From positions 1 to 33,497 of the forward strand of contig AYTS01000087.1 of the NCBI GenBank assembly GCA_002009475.1: a stretch of 33,497 bases of DNA, given 5' to 3'. The position numbers and the translations under genes were made by a program. The DNA comes from Candidatus Brocadia carolinensis. Its GTDB lineage: Bacteria > Planctomycetota > Brocadiia > Brocadiales > Brocadiaceae. Under the pieces are notes generated by a model. That model did no database searches. It saw only the letters and a list, made by a program, of their open reading frames with translations, and was not told where the DNA came from. Positions 17,367-24,923 of this stretch are shown piece after piece (within the stretch, counting starts at the first letter, position 1; every line of letters starts with the position of its first letter).

Positions 17367-17588
17367 TGAGCAACCACCTAAGACTCTGCTCAGGCACTGA
17401 GGCAGTACGGAAGTTTCAAAGAGCAGGGTGGTCCGCTGTTCGGCAAAAAGGCTCTCAGGTTAATGATGACAAAACCTGGCTATCAATGGACATTGTCAAT
17501 ACCTCAACACAATGAACTCGGATATGGCATCCTCCGCAAACTAATCCGGCAAGCTGGTCTTACCGTGGAAGAATTTAACGAATTATAA
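17366..17588 (+). pseudogene. hicA: HicA mRNA interferase toxin, frameshifted
   Basis: The frame from the ATG at 17366 reads SNHLRLCSGTEAVRKF, then QRAGWSAVRQKGSQV, and is then lost. One base fewer near 17461-17463 continues as MMTKPGYQWTLSIPQHNELG, then YGILRKLIRQAGLTVEEFNE, to the stop at 17586. Together they make a full-length HicA double-stranded-RNA-binding-fold toxin. The catalytic histidine region normally reads KGSH; here it reads KGSQ, a second lesion. The toxin is therefore probably inactive unless the sequence has errors. Confidence 0.8.
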
Positions 17589-17641
17589 TTTTAACAAAAC
17601 GAGAAAAATGCCTTCCATTACTTCAGCAAAAATCCCTTAAA

Positions 17642-17885
17642 ACAAAAAAAGCCCTACTGCAAAATGTTTGTAGAAAACATCTTCGGCAGTAAGGCTGTCT
17701 TTTAAAGACGCCCCACCGGAGCGTCTCTACACAAAAGACCCTTTCCTTTGCGTCCTCGGATCACTCCGGGTTTGCCCTTATCGTGTGTCTTTCTTTCGTT
17801 GTCGTTAAAATTGACGGGCATTCACTCAAATTCGTAGATATGTGTCAAGGAAAATATGCAATATTTCAAGGCGGATGAAACCAGC
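17642..17885. repeat. ISAs1-derived 5' segment, copy 2
   Basis: Direct repeat of 16650-16926. It includes the hairpin (AGCCCTACTGC 17650-17660 with GCAGTAAGGCT 17686-17696, then GTCTTTT), a short insert GACGCCCCACCGGAGCGTC with its own small palindrome, and the shared block running into the transposase remnant. Confidence 0.75.
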
Positions 17886-18759
17886 GAATCTACCCTTCGG
17901 CGCTTCCTCCAGGACGTTGATGCCGAAGCAGTAGATGCCGCTCTCTACGGCTGGCTTCAGTCCCTTTCCCGGAAAGACACTACCCTTGCCATCGATGGCA
18001 AAACCCTCCGTGGCGCTTATCAGGAAAACGGGCGGAAAATCCATCTCCTCTCGGCATTTCTCCAGCAAAAATGCGTGGTTATCGCCCAGTGCCCCGTTGA
18101 CAGCAAAACCAACGAAATCCCTGCACTTCAAACCCTCCTTGGCCCCTTAGACATCAAAGATCATATCGTAACGGGTGATGCCCTGCCATACCCAGAAAGA
18201 CACGGCATGCTACATCGTTGAAGAAAAGAAGGTTGATTACCTTTTTACGGACAAAGACAACCAACCCACCCTCAAACAAGACATCGAAGACCCCAGTCTG
18301 GTCTCTTTTCCCCCCTCAGCACAAAACCATTGACAAGCACGGACGCCTTGAAATCCGACACGTCTGGACCAGTACCGATTTAAACCACCATCTTGCCTTT
18401 CCCTTTGTTGGGCAAGTCTTTTGTATCCACAGAAATTTACCTATCTCAAATCCCAAAAAACAACCGAAGAAACTCTCTGTGGCATTACCAGCCTTACCCC
18501 ACACAAGGCTGAACCCTCAAGAATTCTCCCGTTGAATCGCGGCCATGGGAGCATGGAAAACAGCCGCCACTCTGTCCGTGACGTCACCTTTCGTGAAGAC
18601 CATCCCACCATCCAAATGAACCATGCGCCCCGGGTTATGGCCTCTCTGAGAAACTGCATCATCAGCATCTTTCGCTCCCTTGGGAAAACCGCTATCGCAC
18701 ACACCCTGAGAACTATGACCTATAAACCTCACCTTGCCCTAGAACTTCTTCGCCTATAA
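17856..18759 (+). pseudogene. ISAs1-family transposase, N-terminally truncated and frameshifted
   Basis: The frame opens as YFKADETSESTLRRFLQD and continues LAIDGKTLRGAY (first catalytic Asp), VDSKTNEIPAL and VTGDAL (second Asp). A one-base insertion near 18185 shifts to HTQKDTACYIVEEKK and YLFTDKDNQPTLKQDIED. A second, in the C-run near 18311, gives QHKTIDKHGRLEIRHVW. A third, near 18435, gives KTTEETLCGITSL, then RGHGSMENSRHSVRDVTF with the catalytic Glu, and APRVMASLRN. About 80-100 N-terminal residues of the usual ~375 are missing. This is a dead DDE transposase, and no intact terminal repeats were found. Confidence 0.85.
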
Positions 18760-18914
18760 CGACTCTTTCTTACCCTTTTTTTGCCCCGTATTGCCCTTTT
18801 CCCGTGTCGTTCCTCTTCCACTCCCATTCGAATGCATTCTTTCTCTCGCCTTCTCACTCCTTCTTCTTGCAACATCAGGACTTTGACGTTACCCTGGGGA
18901 CAGGGTATATTAAC

Positions 18915-18943
18915 TTGACATCTTTCGGGCAAGATGGTATTCT
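18915..18943 (+). promoter_or_regulatory. Sigma-70-type promoter for the exported-protein cluster
   Basis: TTGACA (18915-18920), a 17-base spacer, then TATTCT (18938-18943), about 60 bases before the first gene of the 19.0-21.9 kb cluster. It is the best promoter match in this stretch. Confidence 0.5.
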
Positions 18944-19004
18944 TGGTGGGGTTAGGAGTACTTCATAGTACACGGTATCCAACAAGACGGAGAGGGGTGG
19001 TTAG

Positions 19005-19286
19005 TTGAATAATCAGAATAAATCCTTCAGGGAAAATTCATTTCTTTACGGTCTTGCCTTTGACAACAAGGACAGCCACAAAAGAATTACGACAGGAGAA
19101 AATTTTTATATCGCGGGAGGCTCTGCAGAAACTCATGAGAACCTTGTTGAAAAGGTATTGGAATTCAGTGAGACCATAAAAAAATATGGGAAAAAGCTGG
19201 ACGATCTTTCAGAGTCTGAATTTTATGCGATTGCCAAAGAGATTTCCTCAGAAAGTGGAAAAATGTATTGGTTTTTTCAGGTATGA
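19005..19286 (+). CDS. Small hypothetical protein
   Basis: 93 residues, no recognised family. It starts with TTG at 19005, preceded by GAGAGGGG about 8 bases upstream. The sequence is hydrophilic with no signal peptide or membrane segment. NLVEKVLEFSETIKKYGKKL is a probable helix and LSESEFYAIAKEISSESGKM another. It is the first gene after the 18915 promoter, and the next ORF begins 11 bases after its stop, so it is likely co-transcribed with the TPR gene. Function unknown. Confidence 0.55.
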   Translation: MNNQNKSFRENSFLYGLAFDNKDSHKRITTGENFYIAGGSAETHENLVEKVLEFSETIKKYGKKLDDLSESEFYAIAKEISSESGKMYWFFQV

Positions 19287-19297
19287 TCTTTAGAAAT

Positions 19298-20096
19298 ATG
19301 AAAAAAATATTTTTTGCAGGTCTGTTGTTTCTGAATGTAGTCTGTGCCACGGATAATTACGGTGCTGAGGAGTTTGGCGACTTTGATGTGCATTATCAAA
19401 TGGGAAATGAATATAATAGTCGCGGGTTGGTCGACCTGGCGATTTCGGAATATCAAAAGGCCATTGAATTAAACAGATATTCTCCAAAAGTATATAATAA
19501 TCTGGGTGTAGCCTACAGCAAGCGAAAGATGTTTGATGCAGAGATTGCAGCATACAAAAAAGCAATAGAGTTGGACCCGACATATAAAGATGCATACTTT
19601 AATCTTGGAATCGCCTATGGTGCCAAGGGAATGGTGGATGAAGAAATCTTGGTTTATCGAAAAGTTATTGAACTTGACCCGAAGAATTTTGAAGCATTCT
19701 ATAATTTAGGTCATACCTATCGTGAGAAGGAAATGTTCGATGAATCAATTGCTGCATACAGAAAAGCAATCGAAATCGATCCGCAATCCATTGATACCTA
19801 TTTCAATTTAGGAGTTTCGTACGGCAGAAAAGGTTTGTTGGATGACGAAATCTCACAATATCATAAAGTATTGGAGTTAAATCCCAGGAGTGCTGAGGCT
19901 CATTTTAATCTGGGGGTTGCATACGGTGAAAAAAAAGATGTATGACAACCAAATCAGCGAATACAAAAAAGCCATTGCTATTAATCCAAAATATGCAAAG
20001 GCATATAAGAATTTAGAATCTATATATCGTGAGAAAGGGATGAAAGAAGAGGCGGACAGGGAATTATCAAGGTATAACGCCCTAGTGAAACATTAA
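19298..20096 (+). CDS. Exported TPR-repeat protein, frameshifted in an A8 tract
   Basis: The ATG at 19298 is preferred because it places a signal peptide first (MKKIFFAGLLFLNVVCA). Seven ~34-residue TPR units follow, with recurrent patterns such as YNNLGVAYSKRKMFDAEI, YKKAIELDPTYKDAY and FNLGVAYG. The first frame ends at 19945 just after the A8 tract 19929-19936. With seven As the protein continues KKMYDNQISEYKKAIAINPK to 20096 and ends RYNALVKH, about 265 residues in all. TPR proteins are scaffolds for protein-protein contacts. This one should act in the periplasm-equivalent compartment or the envelope. No clear Shine-Dalgarno sequence is present, so coupling to the upstream gene is possible. 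Confidence 0.75.
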
Positions 20097-20183
20097 GGCT
20101 GGAAGCCTCATTTTCTGGTAAAAAGCTCTGTATCTGTTTTAAGTTTTTTTGTGTAAGTATGAATTAGGAGGAGGAGACGTAAA

Positions 20184-20460
20184 ATGATTGACAAGTTGAA
20201 TCAGATAGTTACAGAAAAATCTGAAAAGATTATGACCAATCAAAAAGTAGAAGGATTTGTAAACAACATTGGCGGGGTATTGTGTTTTGCTGGTGCGGTT
20301 GTCTTTGGTATCATGTTTATCGTGTGTAGCGCTAGTCTCATGAAGACCGGCAAGAATTATGTAGTAAAACCATCCGCCGAAGAGAAAAAAAGCGGCGGAA
20401 GCTGCTGCAGAGCCGGCTGCTCCAGAGGAAGCTGCCGCAACGGAACAAAGTGCAGAGTAA
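20184..20460 (+). CDS. Small single-span membrane protein with Ala/Glu-rich tail, frameshifted in an A7 tract
   Basis: A strong ribosome site (AGGAGGAGG) precedes the ATG. Residues ~1-28 are hydrophilic, ~29-52 a membrane helix (GVLCFAGAVVFGIMFIVCSA), then a short linker. At the A7 tract 20385-20391 the literal frame goes to a Gly/Cys-rich tail (SGGSCCRAGCSRGSC) ending at 20486. Removing one A gives AAEAAAEPAAPEEAAATEQS and a stop at 20460, a tail with normal codon and residue bias. I take the latter as the intended frame. Function unknown. It lies between the TPR gene and a secreted protein gene in one cluster. Confidence 0.6.
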
Positions 20461-20499
20461 TGATAATGTTAAGTAACAATTTATGAAAGTGAAGAAATC

Positions 20500-21099
20500 G
20501 TGATAAAAAAGAGAGTTCCTCTAACGTTTGTATTTCCTCTGGTGTTGTGTCTGGTTTTTTTACGATCAACTTATGCCGTTTCTTTAGAACTGTCTGCAGA
20601 ACAAATAGCAGAAGCCGTGGAATACGGTCAAAAAAATAAAAGTATAGAGATTTCATTGTTTTCAAAACCGTGGACCATCTGCAAAGAAAAAGGAATAGGG
20701 TCTGCAACCCTGTTTACCCCCTTTCACAATATTGCTTATAAGGCGCGGAAATTTGCCATAGAGCACAGGGATTTTAGCCAGAAGGATATTGTGCAGGCGG
20801 TGGAAATTGGAGACACCTTTGTCTTTTCGGTTACGGTGTATGGCGATGAATATGACTTTTGCACCCGGTACACGGCCAAACTCTACTATAAGGATGATGT
20901 AATACAGCCTGAGTATGAGTTTATCCCTGATATTGCGGAAGCCAGCGAATTCTGGCCAGAACCGCCAAGCCACGCCGCCCGTCTGGTATTTAAATTTCCA
21001 ACCAAAGATGTGGATTTGAATGAGCTTGTTACGCTGGCAGTTGTTGCTCCAGGCGGAGAGGAGACGTTGTTTGATTTTGACTTATCAAAGATGAAATAG
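20500..21099 (+). CDS. Secreted hypothetical protein
   Basis: 199 residues, GTG start at 20500 (GTGATAAAAAAG). An N-terminal signal peptide is clear (KKRVPLTFVFPLVLCLVFLRSTYA), with cleavage near YAVS. The mature part is mixed alpha/beta, starting LELSAEQIAEAVEYGQKNKS, with aromatic-rich central strands (FVFSVTVYGDEYDFC) and a C-terminal LVTLAVVAPGGEETLFDFDL strand. It reads without frameshifts despite an internal A7 tract. I do not recognise the family. The position after the membrane protein and before a lipoprotein suggests an envelope role (inference). Confidence 0.72.
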   Translation: MIKKRVPLTFVFPLVLCLVFLRSTYAVSLELSAEQIAEAVEYGQKNKSIEISLFSKPWTICKEKGIGSATLFTPFHNIAYKARKFAIEHRDFSQKDIVQAVEIGDTFVFSVTVYGDEYDFCTRYTAKLYYKDDVIQPEYEFIPDIAEASEFWPEPPSHAARLVFKFPTKDVDLNELVTLAVVAPGGEETLFDFDLSKMK

Positions 21100-21142
21100 A
21101 TTCTATTTCAACACGCATCCGGATCAAACAAAAGGGGAAAGC

Positions 21143-21887
21143 ATGAAACAATACGCAATTACGATCTTGATAGCATTGGGTTTAACGACAATATTCTCAG
21201 GTTGTGCCACAACGTATGAAAAATTGCCTGATACCCACACTGAGTATTTAGGTGATCTTGATAAAAAAATCCGTGCGCTTGAACGGGGGTTATCGGATTT
21301 AAACAACTCAGCACAGGATCTGGGTAAACGTGTGGATGTGCTTTCACAAAAGACAAAAGAGGCCGATTCTCACTACTTGAATCTTCTGAACAGTCTGAAT
21401 GGATTAAGTTTTAATGTTGAGCATAAAAATAGTTCATTTGAAAACACCCTTGCTGAGACACAGAAAACTGTAAAAGACCTTGAAAAGAAGATGGATGAAA
21501 TTGAGAAGACAAAAATCGATTTACAAAACCAACTGATAACACTTCAGTCTCAAAGACCTCGCCTGACAGGCACCAAGATTGAACAACCTACGGAGTTAAA
21601 GAAAGAGGCAAAAGAGATGATTGAGCAGGGACGCGAGATGTTGAAAGAGGCAAACGTCGAAAAAAAAAGCGGCGGAAGATCAGAAGATAAAGGCAATAGC
21701 TACAGGTCATGAAAAAGAAGCTTTGCAAAAATTGTTGGATGAAGCCCTGATGCTTTACCGGGAAGGTAATTACAAAGGGGCGATTGGTAAATGGGAAGAA
21801 GTCCTCATTATTGATCCTGAAAATTTGGAAGCGAAGTTTAATATAGAAATTGCAAACGAGAAAATCAAATCCATTTCAGAAAATTAG
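21143..21887 (+). CDS. Coiled-coil lipoprotein with C-terminal TPR-like segment, frameshifted in an A9 tract
   Basis: A lipoprotein signal is present: MKQYAITILIALGLTTIFSG then C21 (lipobox FSGC). Residues ~35-170 are a long coiled coil (LDKKIRALERGLSDLNNSAQ, KTVKDLEKKMDEIEKTKIDL). The literal frame stops at 21712. Removing one A from the A9 tract 21660-21668 continues AAEDQKIKAIATGHEKEALQ, then LYREGNYKGAIGKWEEVLII, a single TPR-like hairpin, to a stop at 21887 (about 247 residues). The ribosome site is AAAGGGGAAAGC before the ATG. The layout resembles YbgF/CpoB-like coiled-coil plus TPR envelope proteins, but no homology is claimed. Confidence 0.72.
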
Positions 21888-21936
21888 ATTCTTGTATTAC
21901 TTACCCATAATACTGGGAATTCCAAAACAGTTCTCT

Positions 21937-21960
21937 CGTGGCAAGGTATACCTTGCCACG
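21937..21960. repeat. Perfect 24-base palindrome
   Basis: CGTGGCAAGGTA is followed directly by TACCTTGCCACG. It lies 50 bases after the lipoprotein stop without a T-run. It is a REP-like element or a weak transcript-end hairpin. The rest of 21888-22236 shows no gene. Confidence 0.6.
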
Positions 21961-22236
21961 ACTCTATGAAGTCGTAGCCGGTCCGACTTCTCTTCCTCCC
22001 CACATACTTCACATTGACACAGAAAATATTCCGCTAAATTTATGCGTTGTTTCCAAAAGTAGGTTGTAGTACGAATACATCCCGCATGATGTATCTGGAA
22101 CTCCATCGTTTACAGCAATAGTGGCTTGTCTCAGATTTTACACACTCTTTTGGCTGTCCATTTGCCAGGAGAAAGGCTTGTGACGGTTCGTTCATATCTG
22201 TTTTCCTTTCAAACGATATTATTAGCCATAGCCATT

Positions 22237-23502
22237 ATGCTCAGAATTACATTTACCCGTTTGTCTCTTTTTCTGCTTATCCCGCTTTCTACCTCTTTTG
22301 GACAGGATGTTGATTCCATGGGTAGATCGTTGGTAAATCAATATCTTGTGAGCACGAATGGAGATGAACGCGAGAATATCATAAAGGCCCTGGATGGGTT
22401 ACAATTCAATTTTACTCAATTGAAAGACTGGGTTAATGGATCCGCTCATTACACGTCCCAACAGCCTGGCTTACATCGGGAATTGGTGTCTGTTGGGGAC
22501 AAAAAGGGTGAGTATTTTGTATATGTACCGTCTTCTTATCGTATTGACAGGGCATGGCCGGTTGTACTTGCATTGCATGGAGTTGGCGGCAGTGGTTACG
22601 GGCAAATAATGACGTGGCTAAAGTCATCTGCACATAATGACGAATTCATCTTTATAACTCCTACTTATGGTTCTGGACTCTGGTGGAATGAGGAGGCGGA
22701 AAGATTGGTACTTTCCGTGTTTGATAAGGTTAAACAGGATTATCATATCGACACCAATCGGGTATATTTAACGGGGTTTTCAAGTGGTGGTCATGGTGTG
22801 TGGTATTTCGCCCTTCGTTATCCTTCACTTTTTGCTGCTATCAATCCGATTGCTGCGGAATGCCTGCTGCCGTACTTTTTGGTAAACTTAGAACACGTTC
22901 CCGTTTATATAATCCACGGAACCAGAGATTCCGTCATCCCGGTAGAAGCTGCAAGGGATGCCAGTTCGAGGTTGGAGAAACTGAATTACACGGTTGTTTA
23001 TAAGGAACTCTCTGAACAGAAACACCAATTTCCTGTGAATGAGATAGCTAAGGTGCTCGACTGGTTCCGTATGCATAAAAGAACACTTTACCCGAAGAGG
23101 ATAAAATTTTCTACAGAGTCTACAGGATATTCCTTCTCGTACTGGATTGAAATAACCGGGTTTTCTGAATTGATAGGACAAGTTTCTGGGGTGAGCAGAG
23201 ATATTGCCGGACGTTTGGTGAGACCGCAAGGCTTTTCTGAAACAGCGACCGTTGTGGCGGAAATCAAGGAAGAGGACAATGAGGTCTGCCTGACTACTCA
23301 TGAAGTTAACTCCGTGCGTCTGTTTCTGGATGAAGACTTGATAGACATGGAAAGGCCATTACGCGTATCTATAAACGGCAAGGAAGTATATTGCGAAAAG
23401 GTGAGGAGAAGTGTACAGACCACACTCGATACGGTAAAAAAAAGGAATGACCAGGAGGCTTTGTTTTCTGTATGTCTAGACCTGTGTGTTCCGTCTGACT
23501 GA
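22237..23502 (+). CDS. Secreted alpha/beta hydrolase (esterase/PHB depolymerase-like)
   Basis: The ATG at 22237 is preferred over the longer frame from 22126 because it begins a signal peptide (MLRITFTRLSLFLLIPLSTS, cleavage near FGQ), giving 421 residues. The hydrolase core has VVLALHGVGGSG (oxyanion region), GFSSG with nucleophile S182, HGTRD with Asp231 and EQKHQF with His263, which are plausible triad members. The pattern matches the polyhydroxybutyrate depolymerase/feruloyl esterase-type group. The C-terminal ~130 residues look like an added beta domain (YSFSYWIEITGFSELIGQVS). The substrate is unknown. No operon partner is evident, and no good Shine-Dalgarno sequence precedes this start. 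Confidence 0.8.
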   Translation: MLRITFTRLSLFLLIPLSTSFGQDVDSMGRSLVNQYLVSTNGDERENIIKALDGLQFNFTQLKDWVNGSAHYTSQQPGLHRELVSVGDKKGEYFVYVPSSYRIDRAWPVVLALHGVGGSGYGQIMTWLKSSAHNDEFIFITPTYGSGLWWNEEAERLVLSVFDKVKQDYHIDTNRVYLTGFSSGGHGVWYFALRYPSLFAAINPIAAECLLPYFLVNLEHVPVYIIHGTRDSVIPVEAARDASSRLEKLNYTVVYKELSEQKHQFPVNEIAKVLDWFRMHKRTLYPKRIKFSTESTGYSFSYWIEITGFSELIGQVSGVSRDIAGRLVRPQGFSETATVVAEIKEEDNEVCLTTHEVNSVRLFLDEDLIDMERPLRVSINGKEVYCEKVRRSVQTTLDTVKKRNDQEALFSVCLDLCVPSD

Positions 23503-23842
23503 TATCTTCGAATAGGGCTTTCACAACACAATTTCGTGTTATCGTTGGGGTGTTATTAACTTCACGGTTCTGTTATTGTGAGAGGTTTGTAAAACTGCGT
23601 TCCAAAACCTTTGCCCTTTGATTTTAGTCACACGAATCGAAATTTCCTGGGTTTTTGCGGAGGGAAGTTAAGAAGCATTAATGATAAAGATGAAATGAAT
23701 GTTTGCACGATTAATGCGGATAAGTCGTTCGGGTGGACAACTTCCTTTCGTGGCTGCCGCCCTGCCAGAGCCAATCAGTCGAACTATTGCGTTTGCCCAT
23801 TGCACGCCGTCCGCGTTTGCCGATCAATTCCGCCATTATGAT
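23503..23842. other. Convergent intergenic region, nothing recognised
   Basis: This lies between the hydrolase and the oppositely oriented CbiX-CbiC gene. Short ORFs at 23611-23933 have no family features or ribosome sites. No strong terminator hairpin with a T-run was found. Confidence 0.4.
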
Positions 23843-24856
23843 TTATTGCCCTTCTTTTGCTAATTTTATAATTGCATTTACGATAGACACCGCCACGGCG
23901 CTGCCGCCCTTCCGGTTGGTATTGGTGATGTAAGGGACAGCAATACTTTTCAGCGCGGACTTTGCTTCAACCGCACCCACAAAACCCACAGGAATTCCTA
24001 TTACCAGGGCGGGTTGTGCTAACCCTGTTTTTATCAGGTCAATAAGCTCAAATAAGGCGGTTGGAGCATTGCCAATGGCGACGATACCCCCTTTCATTTC
24101 ATGTATTGATTGCCGCATGGCTACTATGGCACGGGTCTTACCCAGTCTCCTGGCTTCGTCGATAACAGATGTGTCTGCAATCTTACAAATGATCTGTCCA
24201 CCAAATTTCTCAACAGGATTCCTGGTGATCCCCGCTTTTGCCATATTCACATCGGTAATAATATTTCCGCCACTTTTGAGTGAGCGAATGCCCGTCTCAA
24301 CGGCTGCAGGATGGAAGATTAAATTATATGTATATTCCGTATCACCTGTGGCATGGATAGCGCGTTGGATAATTGGCTTATGCAGTTCCGGCACAGACGC
24401 TAAATCAACCAGTTTATCAATAATATCAAAGCTCTCGTCGACAATCGCCTGCGGTTGTTCGACACGTTGCCCGCTTCCATACTCTTTTTCTACTAAAACC
24501 TCGTGAATTCTATCTGCGGCAATGAGGGCAATGCGTTCATCTGCACCAATATTATTGGAATAGATAAACTCGACCTGAGGATACTTCTTCTTCTCCAGTT
24601 CAAGCATTTCCGGAATGTCTTTATAGACGTGATTTCCCTTAAATAACAACAGTGGCACTACCACGAGCCGATCTATACCGCTCCCGACCGTTTTTTTTAC
24701 GACCTCCGGGAATCCGGGCTCTGCCAATTGCAAAAAAGCTGCTTCTACCATGTCCCATCGGTTCATTGCACGAAGCATATCCGCCACATGAAATAATCCA
24801 TCATTACCACTGCTCAGTTTGCTGCCATGCGAAATTAAGATGACACCCGTTTTCAT
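23843..24856 (-). CDS. cbiX-cbiC: CbiX-CbiC fusion: sirohydrochlorin cobaltochelatase / precorrin-8X methylmutase
   Basis: 337 residues joining two corrin-pathway enzymes. Residues 1-~125 are a short CbiX-type chelatase (ILISHGSK with His10; LLLFKGNHVYKDIPEM with His76), which inserts Co2+ (or Ni/Fe in relatives) into sirohydrochlorin. Residues ~140-337 are CbiC/CobH (PIIQRAIHATGD with the conserved catalytic-type His168; FHPAAVETGIRSLKSGGNII; GGIVAIGNAPTALFEL; GIPVGFVGAVEAK), which moves the C11 methyl to C12 to give cobyrinic acid/hydrogenobyrinate. It lies 67 bases downstream of the dihydrouridine synthase gene on the same strand. AGGA lies about 8 bases before the ATG. No cobalamin riboswitch fits the 67-base gap. 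Confidence 0.92.
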   Translation of the reverse strand: MKTGVILISHGSKLSSGNDGLFHVADMLRAMNRWDMVEAAFLQLAEPGFPEVVKKTVGSGIDRLVVVPLLLFKGNHVYKDIPEMLELEKKKYPQVEFIYSNNIGADERIALIAADRIHEVLVEKEYGSGQRVEQPQAIVDESFDIIDKLVDLASVPELHKPIIQRAIHATGDTEYTYNLIFHPAAVETGIRSLKSGGNIITDVNMAKAGITRNPVEKFGGQIICKIADTSVIDEARRLGKTRAIVAMRQSIHEMKGGIVAIGNAPTALFELIDLIKTGLAQPALVIGIPVGFVGAVEAKSALKSIAVPYITNTNRKGGSAVAVSIVNAIIKLAKEGQ

Positions 24857-24923
24857 TTTTATTCCTAATAAACTTACAATCTGGATAATCTGCGTTCAAA
24901 GACATTCATCGTGAAATACGCTC

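Noticed and set aside
20385..21668. Programmed -1 ribosomal frameshifting (dnaX-like) at the A-tracts
   Set aside because: The long frames need one base skipped (+1) or one A less in the transcript; a -1 shift leads to the other frame, which does not give the long product.
22126..22236. Upstream extension of the hydrolase gene to 22126
   Set aside because: The added 37 residues place the signal peptide internally; the ATG at 22237 is more natural.
23611..23933. Two plus-strand ORFs after the hydrolase
   Set aside because: No ribosome site or family, and the second overlaps the end of CbiX-CbiC in antisense.
24857..24923. Cobalamin riboswitch before the CbiX-CbiC gene
   Set aside because: Only 67 bases separate it from the upstream gene and no B12-box-like sequence was seen.
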